From CAZGAQ01 sp964523405 (lineage in GTDB: Bacteria; Planctomycetota; Phycisphaerae; UBA1845; Fen-1342): DNA of 64,000 nt. The position numbers were made by a program, and so were the translations under genes. The stretch's first letter is position 1; each line of letters starts with the position of its first letter. Positions 9,129-18,303 of the stretch are shown here, piece after piece. The stretch covers positions 9,795 through 73,794 of the forward strand of contig CAZGAQ010000027.1 in the NCBI GenBank assembly GCA_964523405.1, given 5' to 3'. The notes below the pieces were generated by a model, which was given only the letters and a program-made list of their open reading frames with translations, was not told the DNA's origin and did no database searches.

Positions 9129-9512
9129 CACGCACCGCTCCTTCCGAACCGCTGCGCACACCCCGAGCGCGGCATTATACATGATCGGACGCTGTTGCAG
9201 AACTCCAAACGGCATAGTGGATAAGCGTTTAGCTTTTCCGCGGGCGCGGGCGGCCGGGGAGCCCCTTCCGCCTCATTGTGGAGTACGTCGCGTCCGCGCG
9301 AGCCGTTCGCATCGGCTGGAAAGCCGTCCGTAACCGATTCCGGTGCCGCGTTCCTCCGCGCCCCCTGCGCGGAATCCCGACCTTCGGGTAGGATGCACAT
9401 GGCGCCACGCCGCATCCACTGCGGGCCTTTCGCTTGAACGGCTCCCGATCACGTGTACGCTGGCATCGGCCCGCGGCGGCATCCGCCGCATGATCGGCCT
9501 CTGGAGAGTCCC
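9129..9512. other. intergenic region between divergent genes
   Basis: This 384-bp region separates the divergently transcribed secreted protein and the DAHP synthase, so it must hold promoters for both. I see no convincing -35/-10 pair, no RNA gene and no repeat. GGAGAG at 9503-9508 is the ribosome-binding site of the DAHP synthase. Confidence 0.6.
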
Positions 9513-10526
9513 ATGCTTGTCGTCATGAGCGTTGCGGCAACGGCGGAACAAATCGACGCGGTGGCCGTGAAAATCCGCCAACTCGGCTACGCCCCCCATG
9601 TCATTCCCGGCGGTACGCGGACCGCGATTGGCATCACGGGCAATCGCGGTCCGGAGGGTCGCGACGTTCTGCTCATGATGCCAGGCGTTGAGGACGTGGT
9701 GCGCGTGACGGCGGGGTACAAGCTGGTGTCGCGGGAGACCCAGCCAGAGCCGACCGTGTTCGCGGTGGGGGCGACACGGATCGGTGACGGCTTCACCGTG
9801 ATCGGTGGGCCGTGTTCTGTGGAAAACGAGGCCGTGACCATGCGCGCGGCCGAATTTCTCTTGGGTATCGGCGTAAAGCTAATGCGGGCAGGGGCTTACA
9901 AGCCGAGAACCAGTCCGTACGCGTTTCAGGGTTTGGGGCGTGAAGGCCTGCGTATCCTGGCCAAGGTCAAGCAGACCACGGGCATCGGGGTTGTCACGGA
10001 GGTGCTCGACGTCGAGAACGCGGGCCATGTCGAGGAAGTTGCGGATCTCCTGCAGGTCGGGACGCGCAACATGCAGAATTATCCGCTGTTGCGACGGCTG
10101 GCGAAGGCGAGCAAGCCCATCCTGCTCAAGCGGGGCATGGCCGCGACAGTCGAGGAGTGGCTGCTGGCAGCCGAGTACCTGCTAAGCGGGGGCAACCGTC
10201 AGGTGGCGCTGTGCGAACGCGGTGTGCGGACCTTTGCCGACCACACGCGCAACACGCTAGACCTGTCCATTATCCCGGTTGTGAAGCATCTCTCCCACCT
10301 GCCGGTGCTGATCGACCCCAGCCACGGCACGGGGCGGGCGGAATATGTGCCGGCCATGTGCCGGGCGGCGCTGGCGGCTGGAGCAGACGGGCTGCTGGTG
10401 GAAGTGCATCCTGACCCGGGGGCCGCTCTGTCGGACGGCAAGCAGTCGCTGGATTTTGCGACCTTCAGCCAAGTGTGTACTTCGCTGCGGCCGCTGGCGG
10501 CGGCTCTGGGAGTGGAGATTCTGTAG
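9513..10526 (+). CDS. aroF: 3-deoxy-7-phosphoheptulonate (DAHP) synthase, type I beta
   Basis: This enzyme condenses phosphoenolpyruvate and erythrose-4-phosphate, the first step of the shikimate pathway. Residues 1-75 form a ferredoxin-like regulatory domain, as in the Thermotoga enzyme; the barrel follows with GGPCSVE, AGAYKPRTSPYAFQG, GTRNMQNYPLL, ILLKRGM and PVLIDPSHGTGR. The length of 337 residues fits the class. GPCSVE and the KPRTSPYAFQG segment favour DAHP over KDO-8-P synthase. The N-terminal domain normally mediates feedback inhibition by aromatic amino acids. ATG at 9513 with GGAGAG 4 bp upstream. Confidence 0.95.
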   Translation: MLVVMSVAATAEQIDAVAVKIRQLGYAPHVIPGGTRTAIGITGNRGPEGRDVLLMMPGVEDVVRVTAGYKLVSRETQPEPTVFAVGATRIGDGFTVIGGPCSVENEAVTMRAAEFLLGIGVKLMRAGAYKPRTSPYAFQGLGREGLRILAKVKQTTGIGVVTEVLDVENAGHVEEVADLLQVGTRNMQNYPLLRRLAKASKPILLKRGMAATVEEWLLAAEYLLSGGNRQVALCERGVRTFADHTRNTLDLSIIPVVKHLSHLPVLIDPSHGTGRAEYVPAMCRAALAAGADGLLVEVHPDPGAALSDGKQSLDFATFSQVCTSLRPLAAALGVEIL

Positions 10527-10854
10527 GTGACCTCGACGGCGGGGGGCGTGTCGGGGCAAAGCGCGCAATAAAGGGCCGGAATCCAGGGGACCTGGGGTTC
10601 CGGCCTGTGAGAGAGTAAGGAGGGGCTTGCGTACCCTTTTTTCATCGTCCGGCTGGGGCGTGCGAGTTGAGCGAATTCGGGTCCGAAGAAAAGCGGCTGG
10701 GCGTTCAAATCGGGCAGTGGGTGGGCTAGTATCCTACAACCTTCGGCCGCGAGGCGCGGTCTGAACAGGGATACGGCTGGCGCGCCATGGGAGAGGCTGG
10801 GGCGTTCCGGTTGGCAGCGCGGTCGTGACGAGGAAGGGAACGGAAGGAGGCGGC
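10527..10854. other. intergenic region
   Basis: This 328-bp region holds the hairpin at 10574-10605 and the very strong Shine-Dalgarno AAGGAGG at 10844-10850 of the next gene. A short T-run at 10634-10639 has no hairpin in front of it. I see nothing else. Confidence 0.6.
10574..10605 (+). terminator. hairpin downstream of the DAHP synthase gene
   Basis: GGCCGGAA at 10574-10581 pairs perfectly with TTCCGGCC at 10598-10605, and CCAGG/CCTGG continues the stem inside. The hairpin lies about 50 bp after the aroF stop. No U-tract follows, so intrinsic termination is plausible but not proven. Confidence 0.5.
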
Positions 10855-11892
10855 TTGGCGCGGTCGGAGACGCAAAAGAAGCTGCACCTGGCGCGGGCGT
10901 GGGCGACACGCAGCCCCGTGTGGTGTGCCTGGCAGGTGAACTACCGCTGCAACTTCCGGTGCGCGTTCTGTCGTTACTGGGTCGATCCGATGGGCGACCG
11001 ACCCGAGCTGTCCGTCGCGGCGTTCCGCGACGGCTCGCGCAAGCTGGCCGAGTTGGGGACATTGCTCATCAGTCTGGCCGGCGGGGAGCCGCTTATCCGT
11101 CCGGACATTGTTGACGTCGTGGACGCGGTCGCGACGTGGCACTTTCCCTTCATCACGACCAACGGATGGTTCTCGACGGCGGAATTGGCGCGCGACCTGT
11201 TCGGAGCAGGTTTGTGGGGGGCGTCGGTGAGCATCGATTACGCGGACGCCGACCATCACGACCGACGGCGCGGTATGCCGGGTGCCTTCGAGCGAGCGCT
11301 GCGGGCGCTGGAGCACTTCAGTGCCGCACGGCAGCACAAGTGGCAGCGGGTCAACTGGATGTGCGTGCTGATGGACGACAATCTCGAGCACATCGAGCCG
11401 ATGATCCGGATGGCCGCCGAGCGGGATGCGTACTTCATGGTGCAGCCCTACGGCATCCGCAAGACGGGCGCGCCGCGCTTTCTGCACGCCAACGACGGGA
11501 CGGTCTCGCAGCATCTGCTGATGCTGCGCCGCAAGTACCGCAATTTCCTGAGCAACCCGTATTTCCTGTCGCGGTTCGACGAGGCGCTCAACGGGGGCGT
11601 GCCGGGGTGCCGCGCGGGGCGGGGTTTCTTCAGCATCGACTCCACGGGCGACATCGCGGTGTGCGTCGAGGAGCGCGGGCGACCCGTCGCGAATCTGTAC
11701 GCGCACTCGGCGCAGGAGATCGTGCAGCGGCTGCGCAACGACACCTTCCCACGGACCTGCCGCAAGTGCTGGTACAACTGTCGCGGTGAGATTGAGAGCC
11801 TGTACAACCCGCGGGGCGTGCTCATGAGCCTGCCGACGCTCCTGTTTGACCGTGGCCGGCCATCGCAGCAGCAGGCGGTTGCGGGGGTGTGA
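10855..11892 (+). CDS. radical SAM protein with SPASM-like C-terminal cysteines
   Basis: The 345-residue protein has the radical SAM cluster motif CNFRCAFC (C32, C36, C39), a GGEPL segment (SLAGGEPLIRPD) for SAM binding, and TTNGW. The C-terminal CRKCWYNC plus upstream cysteines suggest an auxiliary cluster, as in SPASM or twitch proteins that modify peptides or cofactors. No precursor peptide is visible nearby, so the substrate is unknown. I chose TTG at 10855 because AAGGAGG ends 4 bp upstream; a GTG 30 bp further upstream has no such site. Its 3' end overlaps the opposite-strand methyltransferase by 71 bp. Confidence 0.82.
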   Translation: MARSETQKKLHLARAWATRSPVWCAWQVNYRCNFRCAFCRYWVDPMGDRPELSVAAFRDGSRKLAELGTLLISLAGGEPLIRPDIVDVVDAVATWHFPFITTNGWFSTAELARDLFGAGLWGASVSIDYADADHHDRRRGMPGAFERALRALEHFSAARQHKWQRVNWMCVLMDDNLEHIEPMIRMAAERDAYFMVQPYGIRKTGAPRFLHANDGTVSQHLLMLRRKYRNFLSNPYFLSRFDEALNGGVPGCRAGRGFFSIDSTGDIAVCVEERGRPVANLYAHSAQEIVQRLRNDTFPRTCRKCWYNCRGEIESLYNPRGVLMSLPTLLFDRGRPSQQQAVAGV

Positions 11893-12685
11893 CTGCCCAC
11901 GCGCGAGCGGTGTGGAGGGGGCCGCGCCAGTCTTCCGAGTAATGCCGCAGTTCGTAACCGTGCAAGAGGTCGCGCAGTTCTCCAGGGGCCAGAACGTCAT
12001 GCGGGCGCGCGGGTTTGCCGTGCCGCGCCCGATGTATCGTCGTGAAGCACTCCACCACGAGACTGCCGCCGCCGGCTGCAGTTGAGTGGAGCCACGAGGC
12101 ACAGGTGGCCAGGAGCGGTCGGTGCAGATAGCGGAGCATGACGACCAGGTCGAACTGTGAAGTGAACGAAGGCGGATGGTGCTCCAGGTCAGCGACCTGC
12201 CAGTCCAGTGGCGCGAGCTCACCGACATGGCGGGTGGCCAGGGCGCGGGCTCGCTCGAGTGCGTCGGGCAAGACGTCGACGCCGGTCACGTGCCAGCCCA
12301 GGGCGGCCAGGTAGACCGCGTCGCGTCCCGTGCCGCAGCCGAGGTCGAGGGCGCGCCCGGCCGGCAGGCAGGCGACGACCTCCGCGAGGAAAGCACTGGG
12401 GCGCCAGAGGCGGTAGGGGGGCAATAACTCACCCGGTGCGGCGAATTCGAAGCTGGGCAACGGCGCGCCGCGGCGGCCGAGACGCTGCAGGACGGCGATC
12501 GTCTGCGCCAGGAGATCGGCCGGGCCGGCGACCGGGATGATCTCGTCCGGTGGTGGCAGTTCATGCGTGCGGTTCGGCAGCTCCTCCAGCGGGATGTTCA
12601 CTGCGCCCCGGATCGGGGCCTGGGTGGCCTGAGCGGCCGGACGCGGGTCGAGCGACGAGGCGAATTGCAGGGGGAACGGCGGCAT
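11822..12685 (-). CDS. class I SAM-dependent methyltransferase with degenerate rhodanese-like N-terminus
   Basis: The 287-residue protein combines two parts. Residues 1-95 resemble a rhodanese domain (IRGAVNIPLEEL, then ELPPPDEIIPV), but the active-site loop reads VAGPADL and has no cysteine, so sulfur transfer is unlikely. Residues 105-265 form a Rossmann methyltransferase, with RALDLGCGTGRDAVYLA as the SAM-binding motif, GVDVLPDAL as motif II and a distal FDLVVMLRYLH. The substrate is unknown; similar small methyltransferases include tellurite-resistance TehB. ATG at 12685. The last 71 bp overlap the radical SAM gene on the other strand. Confidence 0.8.
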   Translation of the reverse strand: MPPFPLQFASSLDPRPAAQATQAPIRGAVNIPLEELPNRTHELPPPDEIIPVAGPADLLAQTIAVLQRLGRRGAPLPSFEFAAPGELLPPYRLWRPSAFLAEVVACLPAGRALDLGCGTGRDAVYLAALGWHVTGVDVLPDALERARALATRHVGELAPLDWQVADLEHHPPSFTSQFDLVVMLRYLHRPLLATCASWLHSTAAGGGSLVVECFTTIHRARHGKPARPHDVLAPGELRDLLHGYELRHYSEDWRGPLHTARAWAVTPPQPPAAAMAGHGQTGASAGS

Positions 12686-12783
12686 GGACGATAGCGTACC
12701 AGGAGGTGCCGAGTTTGACCCACCCCGGCGGGGCTTGTACCCTACGCCGCGAGTGTCTTTTGGCACCGCAGCAGGAACGACGA

Positions 12784-14406
12784 GTGAGTGCACGGCCGCA
12801 GAACCCGACCTCGCTTCCCGGTAACCCGCCGGCCAAGGAGCCTTGGCCGGAGCAGGCCGCGTCGTTCATTGGGTTCTTCATCTACCTGCTTATTCTGAAG
12901 AGTTTCTTCCTGCCGCTGTTCATCATCCCGACGGGCTCGATGGCGGAGGGGCTGTACGGCGAGCATGCGATTCACCGCTGCCCCAACTGCGGGACGGAAT
13001 ACCCGGTGGGCTGGCAGGTCATGCCGCAGGCGCCGGATCGGCCGCCGGTTCAGTACCAGCCGGTGGTTCAGTGTCCGAACTGCCGCTGGCGTGAGTACTA
13101 CGGGCAACGGGAGCTGCTGGGGCGCCGCGCCCAGCCGGACAGCCTGCTCAGCGCGCCGTTGCGCCCGTCGGCGGGAGACCGGATCTTCGTACACGGCTGG
13201 CCTTACGATCCGCCGTTCGCGAAGTGGGACGAGCTAGGCCCGCAACGGTGGGACGTCGTCGTCTTCAAGGTGCCCACGGACGGGCAGACGAATTACATCA
13301 AGCGGCTGATCGGACTGCCTGGGGAGAAGATCGAGTTGATTGACGGTGACGTGTTCGTCAATGATCACGTCGCCACGAAGTCAGCCGGCGCGCAGCGGAC
13401 GCTGTGGTTCAAGTACTACGCCCATGACTGCATCCCGCGGCAGGCGGCGGGGCGCGCACAGTATCACCCGCGCTGGGTGGCCCTGGGGCCGAGCGGCTGG
13501 AAGGATCTTGACACGCGGGTCGTGCGGTTCGACGGCGGCGAGGCGCAGGCGATTCGCTTCGTGACCGATCCGCGCCCCACGACCGAACCAGGCGTCGTCC
13601 ACGACGTGTACGCCTACAACGAACCGCTGCCGGAGATCGCCTACAACACCGTGACGGATGTGCGGCTGTCGGCCGAGATCACGGCCACGGATCTGCAGGA
13701 CGGCGGCTTTGTGGAGTTGTCGACCACGAAAGGCGAGCACCACTTCTTTGCGCGCTGGGATGCCACGGGCCTGACCCTGCAGCACGCGTCGGCCGGGCAG
13801 CCGGCCCGCGAGGTCTGGGGGCAGGATCGCACCCACGTGCTGGCGACGGGGCGTGGTCCGCTGCAGCTGGCCCTGGCCCACGTGGATGGGGCGGTGGTGG
13901 TCGAAGTGAACGGCGAACCCGTGCTGCACACGGTGCCGGACCAGTACGAAATGACGCCGACACAGGCGGCGCACGCTGCGCGGACGCGCGTGCCACCGAC
14001 GCTCGAGTTGCAGGCGGCCCATGTCCGCTTGACGTTGCGGCATCTCTTGATTGAGCGCGACGTGTACTACACGAGCGATGCCCACACGCCCGCCGGGCCG
14101 GGCTATGCCGTGCAGGGGAATCCGATTCAACTGGGGCCGCACGACTACTTCGTGCTGGGCGACAACAGCCCCAACAGCCTGGACGCGCGCTTCGCGTTCT
14201 CCGGGCCGCGCACCGATCCGGTCGGGCCGCACCTGGCGACGGGCACCGAACGGATGGCGGGACGCGCGCCATTTCGCGCCGGAACGGTGCCGGCCGATCA
14301 ACTCATCGGGCGGGCGTTTTTCGTGTACTGGCCCGGCTTCCTGCCGCTGACGCCGAAGGGGCCGAACCTGCTGCCGGATCTGGGACGCGCCCGCTGGATT
14401 CGCTAG
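12784..14406 (+). CDS. lepB: signal peptidase I with zinc-ribbon-like and sandwich-like inserts, copy 1
   Basis: This membrane serine protease removes signal peptides from exported proteins. A membrane helix lies at residues 27-47, followed by the nucleophile in IPTGSM (S52) and the general base in YIKRLIGLPGE (K173). The final box is near the C-terminus (FVLGDNSPNSLDAR). Two insertions make it 540 residues instead of 200-350. One lies between Ser and Lys with two CPNC pairs (C66/C69, C97/C100), probably a zinc ribbon. The other, roughly residues 210-440, looks like a beta-sandwich. GTG start at 12784 with AGGAA 6 bp upstream. A paralogue follows directly. Confidence 0.92.
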   Translation: MSARPQNPTSLPGNPPAKEPWPEQAASFIGFFIYLLILKSFFLPLFIIPTGSMAEGLYGEHAIHRCPNCGTEYPVGWQVMPQAPDRPPVQYQPVVQCPNCRWREYYGQRELLGRRAQPDSLLSAPLRPSAGDRIFVHGWPYDPPFAKWDELGPQRWDVVVFKVPTDGQTNYIKRLIGLPGEKIELIDGDVFVNDHVATKSAGAQRTLWFKYYAHDCIPRQAAGRAQYHPRWVALGPSGWKDLDTRVVRFDGGEAQAIRFVTDPRPTTEPGVVHDVYAYNEPLPEIAYNTVTDVRLSAEITATDLQDGGFVELSTTKGEHHFFARWDATGLTLQHASAGQPAREVWGQDRTHVLATGRGPLQLALAHVDGAVVVEVNGEPVLHTVPDQYEMTPTQAAHAARTRVPPTLELQAAHVRLTLRHLLIERDVYYTSDAHTPAGPGYAVQGNPIQLGPHDYFVLGDNSPNSLDARFAFSGPRTDPVGPHLATGTERMAGRAPFRAGTVPADQLIGRAFFVYWPGFLPLTPKGPNLLPDLGRARWIR

Positions 14407-14517
14407 GGGCGTCGGTCGCGCGAAGCGGCGCCGGTACTCGGCCGCGCGGCGGGGAATCCCACCTGGTCCGCCGCGGAGGTATTGCCGTGTGGCGAGGCAC
14501 GCCGCAGAATTGCTGCG

Positions 14518-16059
14518 GTGAGTGCCGTTTTGCCCCCAAACCGAGGCGGCGAGGACCCGACTCAGCCGGCGCGTGCGGTGCCGCCGCTGCCGGTGCACAC
14601 GATCGTGCTGCGGACGCGCGGTGCTGATCGGGTCGTGGAAATCCTGCAGACGGTCCTGACGGGGTTGATTCTCGCGTTCATCATGCGGGCGTTCCTGATC
14701 GAGCCGTTCATCATCCCGACCGGCTCGATGGCGGAGGCCCTGCTGGGAGCGCACGCCACCCAGACGTGCCCGGCATGCGGCTGGCAGTACGACTTCGCCC
14801 CCGCGCGCGGCGCCGGGGCAGCGGGCGGGCCGGCCTGGCCCGACGAGACGAGCTGCCCGAACTGCCACCACCGGCTTCAAACGGCCGCGGGTCCGGTGCT
14901 GGCGAAGGCCGGCGACCGCGTGCTGGTGCACAAGTGGCCCTACGCCCTGGGGATCGCGCCGCAGCGCTGGGACGTGATCGTGTTTCGCGATCCGGCCAAT
15001 CCTGACCAGCACTATATCAAGCGGCTGGTGGGACTGCCGGGCGAGACGGTGGAGATCGTCGACGGGGATGTGTTCATCGACGGGCGCATCGCGCGCAAGC
15101 CGCCCTACGCGCAGGCCGCGCTGTGGTACGTTGTGTTCGACCAGCGTCATGTGGCCAATCCGCTGGCGGACGCGGGGCGCGCGCTGCGCTGGCGCTTGCA
15201 GGACCCGCAGGGTGACACGGTGGCGGGCTGGTCGGGGCTGGACTCCCGCGAGATTCGCTACACCGGCATGGACGATGTGCCGCGGACCATCGGTTTCAAC
15301 GCGGACACCAATCGTGAATACCTGATGGACTTTTACGCGTACAACCGGGCGGCGTCCGGCGTGTTTGTCGGGGACGTACGCGTGGTGGCCGAGCTGACGC
15401 CCAGCGGCGGGAGCGGCTGGGTCCGCTGGGAGATCGTGCGCTCCGGCTACCGGTTCGCGGCCGAGGTGCACCGGAGCGGCCAGGTCCGGCTGCTCATGAG
15501 CCCGCCCGCTGCGATCGGTGGCGAGCGCGTCGTCGGTACTGGGCGTGTCGCAGAGTTGGCGGCGGACCGGCCCGTCGTGTTGGAATTTGCGCACGTGGAT
15601 TGGCGCGTGACCCTGCGGGTGAACGGAGCCGAGGTGGTGGCGACGCGGGATGAGGACTACGCGCCGCAGTTGGAGGTGCTGCGCGGGCAGCGCCGCCTGT
15701 ACCCGGTGGGAATCCACGTGACGGCCGCGGGTCTGCAGTTCGCGCTGCGCGGCCTGCGCATCGATCGCGATGTGCACTACACACATAGTCCGTACACGCA
15801 GCGCGCGTATGAAGCGCATCCGTTCACCTTGCGGAGCAAGGAGTACTTCGTGCTGGGTGACAACAGCCCCGACAGCCACGATAGCCGCGAGTGGACAGAG
15901 GTCGGGCACCATCTGCCCATGGACTATCGTCCCGGCACGGTTCTGGCGGAGCAGATTGTGGGGCAGGCAGCTTTCGTGTATCTTCCGGGCCTGCTCCCGT
16001 GCGACACGACCGGTCGCTGGCTGGTGCCTGATTTGGGCCGGGTTCGGTTTGTGCACTGA
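14518..16059 (+). CDS. lepB: signal peptidase I with inserts, copy 2
   Basis: This is a paralogue of the preceding gene with the same plan: a membrane helix at residues 41-62, nucleophile S70 in IPTGSM, K168 in HYIKRLVGLPGE and the last box FVLGDNSPDSHDSR. It also has two cysteine pairs between Ser and Lys (CPAC at 84-87, CPNC at 113-116) and a sandwich-like insert at about residues 200-410. The start is uncertain. GTG at 14518 gives 513 residues but has no clear Shine-Dalgarno; an in-frame TTG at 14482 has GGAGG only 2 bp upstream. A gap of 111 bp follows copy 1, so one transcript is likely. Confidence 0.92.
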   Translation: MSAVLPPNRGGEDPTQPARAVPPLPVHTIVLRTRGADRVVEILQTVLTGLILAFIMRAFLIEPFIIPTGSMAEALLGAHATQTCPACGWQYDFAPARGAGAAGGPAWPDETSCPNCHHRLQTAAGPVLAKAGDRVLVHKWPYALGIAPQRWDVIVFRDPANPDQHYIKRLVGLPGETVEIVDGDVFIDGRIARKPPYAQAALWYVVFDQRHVANPLADAGRALRWRLQDPQGDTVAGWSGLDSREIRYTGMDDVPRTIGFNADTNREYLMDFYAYNRAASGVFVGDVRVVAELTPSGGSGWVRWEIVRSGYRFAAEVHRSGQVRLLMSPPAAIGGERVVGTGRVAELAADRPVVLEFAHVDWRVTLRVNGAEVVATRDEDYAPQLEVLRGQRRLYPVGIHVTAAGLQFALRGLRIDRDVHYTHSPYTQRAYEAHPFTLRSKEYFVLGDNSPDSHDSREWTEVGHHLPMDYRPGTVLAEQIVGQAAFVYLPGLLPCDTTGRWLVPDLGRVRFVH

Positions 16060-16374
16060 ACGGCTGTTTGATCAGGCAAACAGAGTTGTCAACATCGTGA
16101 GTGAGCCGAAGTGAGCGAATCTGGAAAAAACACGCATATTCAGTCACGGTTTATCCGGACCTGCAATATCTGCGTGCTGTCGGGGGGGCAAAAAACGTCG
16201 CAAGTCTTTGTGTATAAAAGCCGTGCGCGTTCCCTTGACCACCGGGATCGTGTTCTCGCGGGTCGAGTCGTTATCGGCCATGCCGCTCAGGTCCCATCCT
16301 TACCCGCTGCCTTGACTTGCGCACATTTGCACACGTTGTCCACAATGTAAGCCAGCTCCCGCGAGGCGACTGAC
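16060..16374. other. intergenic region upstream of lptB
   Basis: This 315-bp region is less GC-rich than its surroundings in its first half (TGTATAAAAG near 16210). A TTGACT at 16312-16317 lacks a good -10 at 17 bp, so I do not call a promoter. GAGG at 16363-16366 is the probable ribosome-binding site of lptB. I find no RNA gene or repeat. Confidence 0.5.
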
Positions 16375-17124
16375 ATGCTCCTTGAGGTCGAGAACCTGGT
16401 GAAGTCCTACGGTGGGCGAACCGTCGTGAATCGCGTGAGTTACAGCGTAGACACGCGCGAGATTGTTGGGCTGCTGGGTCCGAACGGGGCCGGCAAGACC
16501 ACGAGCTTTCGCATGACTGTGGGGATGATCACGCCCGAGGGCGGCGTGGTTCGCTTCAACGGCGAGGACATCACTGACCTGCCCATGTACAAACGCGCGC
16601 ACCGGGGCATCGGGTATCTCTCGCAGGAGCCCAGTGTCTTCCAGCGATTGACGGTCGAACAGAACCTGATGGCGATCTGTGAAACGATGCGCCTGACACG
16701 GGACGAGAGACGGAGAACCGTCGAATCCCTTCTGGATCAGTTCGGATTGGCGAAGGTGCGCCGGAACTTGGCGCGCCGCGTGTCGGGCGGTGAGCGCCGC
16801 AAGCTGGAGATTGCCAGGGCGCTGATCACGAACCCGAAGCTGATTCTGCTCGATGAGCCGTTCAGCGGGGTCGACCCCATCGCCGTCGAAGGCTTGCGGG
16901 ACGAGATTCTGCGGCTGCGTGAGAAAGACATCGCGATTTTGCTTACGGACCATAACGTGCACGAAACGCTGAAGGTTACGGACCGTAGCTACGTCATCCA
17001 CGAGGGTCAGGTGCTGTGCTCGGGCGCGCCGGTCGAGTTGATCAATAACCCGCGCGTGCGCGAGACCTACCTGGGGAACACGTTCCGCGGCGACGAATTC
17101 GGGCCGAGCGCGGCCGCGCGGTGA
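16375..17124 (+). CDS. lptB: LPS export ABC transporter ATP-binding protein LptB
   Basis: This ATPase powers extraction of lipopolysaccharide from the inner membrane together with LptF and LptG. The 249 residues contain Walker A GPNGAGKTT (35-43), the Q-loop region YLSQEPSVF, the ABC signature VSGGERRKLEIARAL (starting near 136) and Walker B LILLDEP (D160, E161), followed by the switch histidine in LLTDHNVHET. YLSQEPSVFQRLTVEQN is characteristic of LptB. LptF/G and LptA/C are not beside it. With the LptD-like gene and kdsC elsewhere in the window it supports an LPS-bearing outer membrane. Confidence 0.93.
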   Translation: MLLEVENLVKSYGGRTVVNRVSYSVDTREIVGLLGPNGAGKTTSFRMTVGMITPEGGVVRFNGEDITDLPMYKRAHRGIGYLSQEPSVFQRLTVEQNLMAICETMRLTRDERRRTVESLLDQFGLAKVRRNLARRVSGGERRKLEIARALITNPKLILLDEPFSGVDPIAVEGLRDEILRLREKDIAILLTDHNVHETLKVTDRSYVIHEGQVLCSGAPVELINNPRVRETYLGNTFRGDEFGPSAAAR

Positions 17125-17160
17125 CGTAGCCAGCGCGCAACCCGGTGTGGTGAGACCAGC

Positions 17161-17466
17161 ATGTCCGGCCAGCCGGCGGCAGTCGAGATCATTCCTCGCG
17201 CGGACGGGATCGAGCTAACCGTCAAGGTCGTACCCGGCGCGTCACGGACCAAAGTGGCCGGCGTATGGGGGAATGCGCTGAAGTTGGCCGTGGCGGCACC
17301 GCCCGAGGGGGGCAAGGCGAATGCGGCCGTGACGGAGTTGTTGGCCAAGACGTTGGGGGTGAAGAAGGGGGCGGTGGAGATTGTGAGCGGGCACGGACAG
17401 CCGGTGAAGCGCGTTGCGGTGACGGGAATCACAGTGGAACGCGCGCGGGCGGTGCTGGCGATGTAG
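17161..17466 (+). CDS. yggU: YggU/DUF167 family protein
   Basis: The 101-residue protein matches the conserved YggU family of unknown function. It has the expected pattern KVVPGASRTKVAG, LKLAVAAPPEGGKANAA and the later VEIVSGHGQPVKRV. Structures of the family show a small alpha/beta fold; no activity is established. It starts 37 bp after lptB on the same strand and could share its transcript. Confidence 0.88.
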   Translation: MSGQPAAVEIIPRADGIELTVKVVPGASRTKVAGVWGNALKLAVAAPPEGGKANAAVTELLAKTLGVKKGAVEIVSGHGQPVKRVAVTGITVERARAVLAM

Positions 17467-17577
17467 GTTCAGCCTGCAGTGCGGTTGGTGCGTCCGATGG
17501 CGGTGGGCAAACGCCATCCATGATGCGTCTGGCCGCAACAGCCCGGGCGCGGTTGGCTCCGGTCGGTGTGGGGTGCA

Positions 17578-18303
17578 TTACCTCGGCTTGCGGGCCTTGA
17601 CCCACAGGATCGAAGTCGCCTGCCAGCCGGCCGGCGGTGGGGTGAAGAAGTAGCGGTATGCGTCTTCCCCGGGGCCGTGCGGCGCAGTGCGATAGGACAG
17701 GACTTCCATGTGCTGCAGCAGGTGCTTGTTGATCAGGTTCTCGGTCAGGCACTGCGGCTCGGCGAGGGTCGGCTTCTCGTCGAGGTTGAGGGAAGCGACC
17801 AGCAGCCCGCCCGGGGTGAGGATGCGCCGCGCCTCGCCACACAGCGCCGGGAAGTTGCGGCTGTGATCCAGGGCATTCATCGTGAATAGCACCTGCACGT
17901 AGTTGCTGGGCAGGGGGATGTGCGTCTCCTGCGAACACACATAGGTCATGTTGTGCGCGCTAATTCCGAAACGCATGTAGAGATCGGCGAGGACGTCAAT
18001 GCCGATGCGTGCCCGCGCCTCGGTTGCCCAGCACAGGCTGCCGCGCGGACCGCAGCCGAGGTCGGCGACGATTCGGTCGCGGATGAACTCGTGGGCCGTC
18101 TCGCCAGCGATGGCCAGGAAGAGCTTCTCGTAGAAGGCGTTGTTGGTGCGTTCGCCTTCCCGCTCCAGGCAGCGGCGCCAGTAGTCCAGTTCCACCAGGT
18201 ACTTCGATTCGAGGGCGCCGAATCGGTCCTGGAGTTTGCGGAAACGCTGCTGCTGCCAGTAGCGGCGTTTCAGGTTGAGTGGGATCAGTTTCTTCAACAG
18301 CAT
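17578..18303 (-). CDS. class I SAM-dependent methyltransferase
   Basis: The 241-residue protein begins with a basic segment (MLLKKLIPLNLKRRYWQQQR). Its Rossmann methyltransferase domain starts near residue 85, with IVADLGCGPRGSLCWA as SAM-binding motif I and IGIDVLADLYMRFG as motif II. VQVLFTMNALDHSRN is the acidic post-II region and GGLLVASLN is motif III, a pattern seen in Methyltransf_11 proteins that often act in polysaccharide or lipid modification. The substrate is unknown. The gene is convergent with yggU. Confidence 0.8.
   Translation of the reverse strand: MLLKKLIPLNLKRRYWQQQRFRKLQDRFGALESKYLVELDYWRRCLEREGERTNNAFYEKLFLAIAGETAHEFIRDRIVADLGCGPRGSLCWATEARARIGIDVLADLYMRFGISAHNMTYVCSQETHIPLPSNYVQVLFTMNALDHSRNFPALCGEARRILTPGGLLVASLNLDEKPTLAEPQCLTENLINKHLLQHMEVLSYRTAPHGPGEDAYRYFFTPPPAGWQATSILWVKARKPR

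Noticed and set aside
10625..10645. Sequence GTACCCTTTTTTC, similar to the right arm of the inverted repeat at 61642-61662
   Set aside because: No left arm lies upstream and the match is short; probably coincidence.
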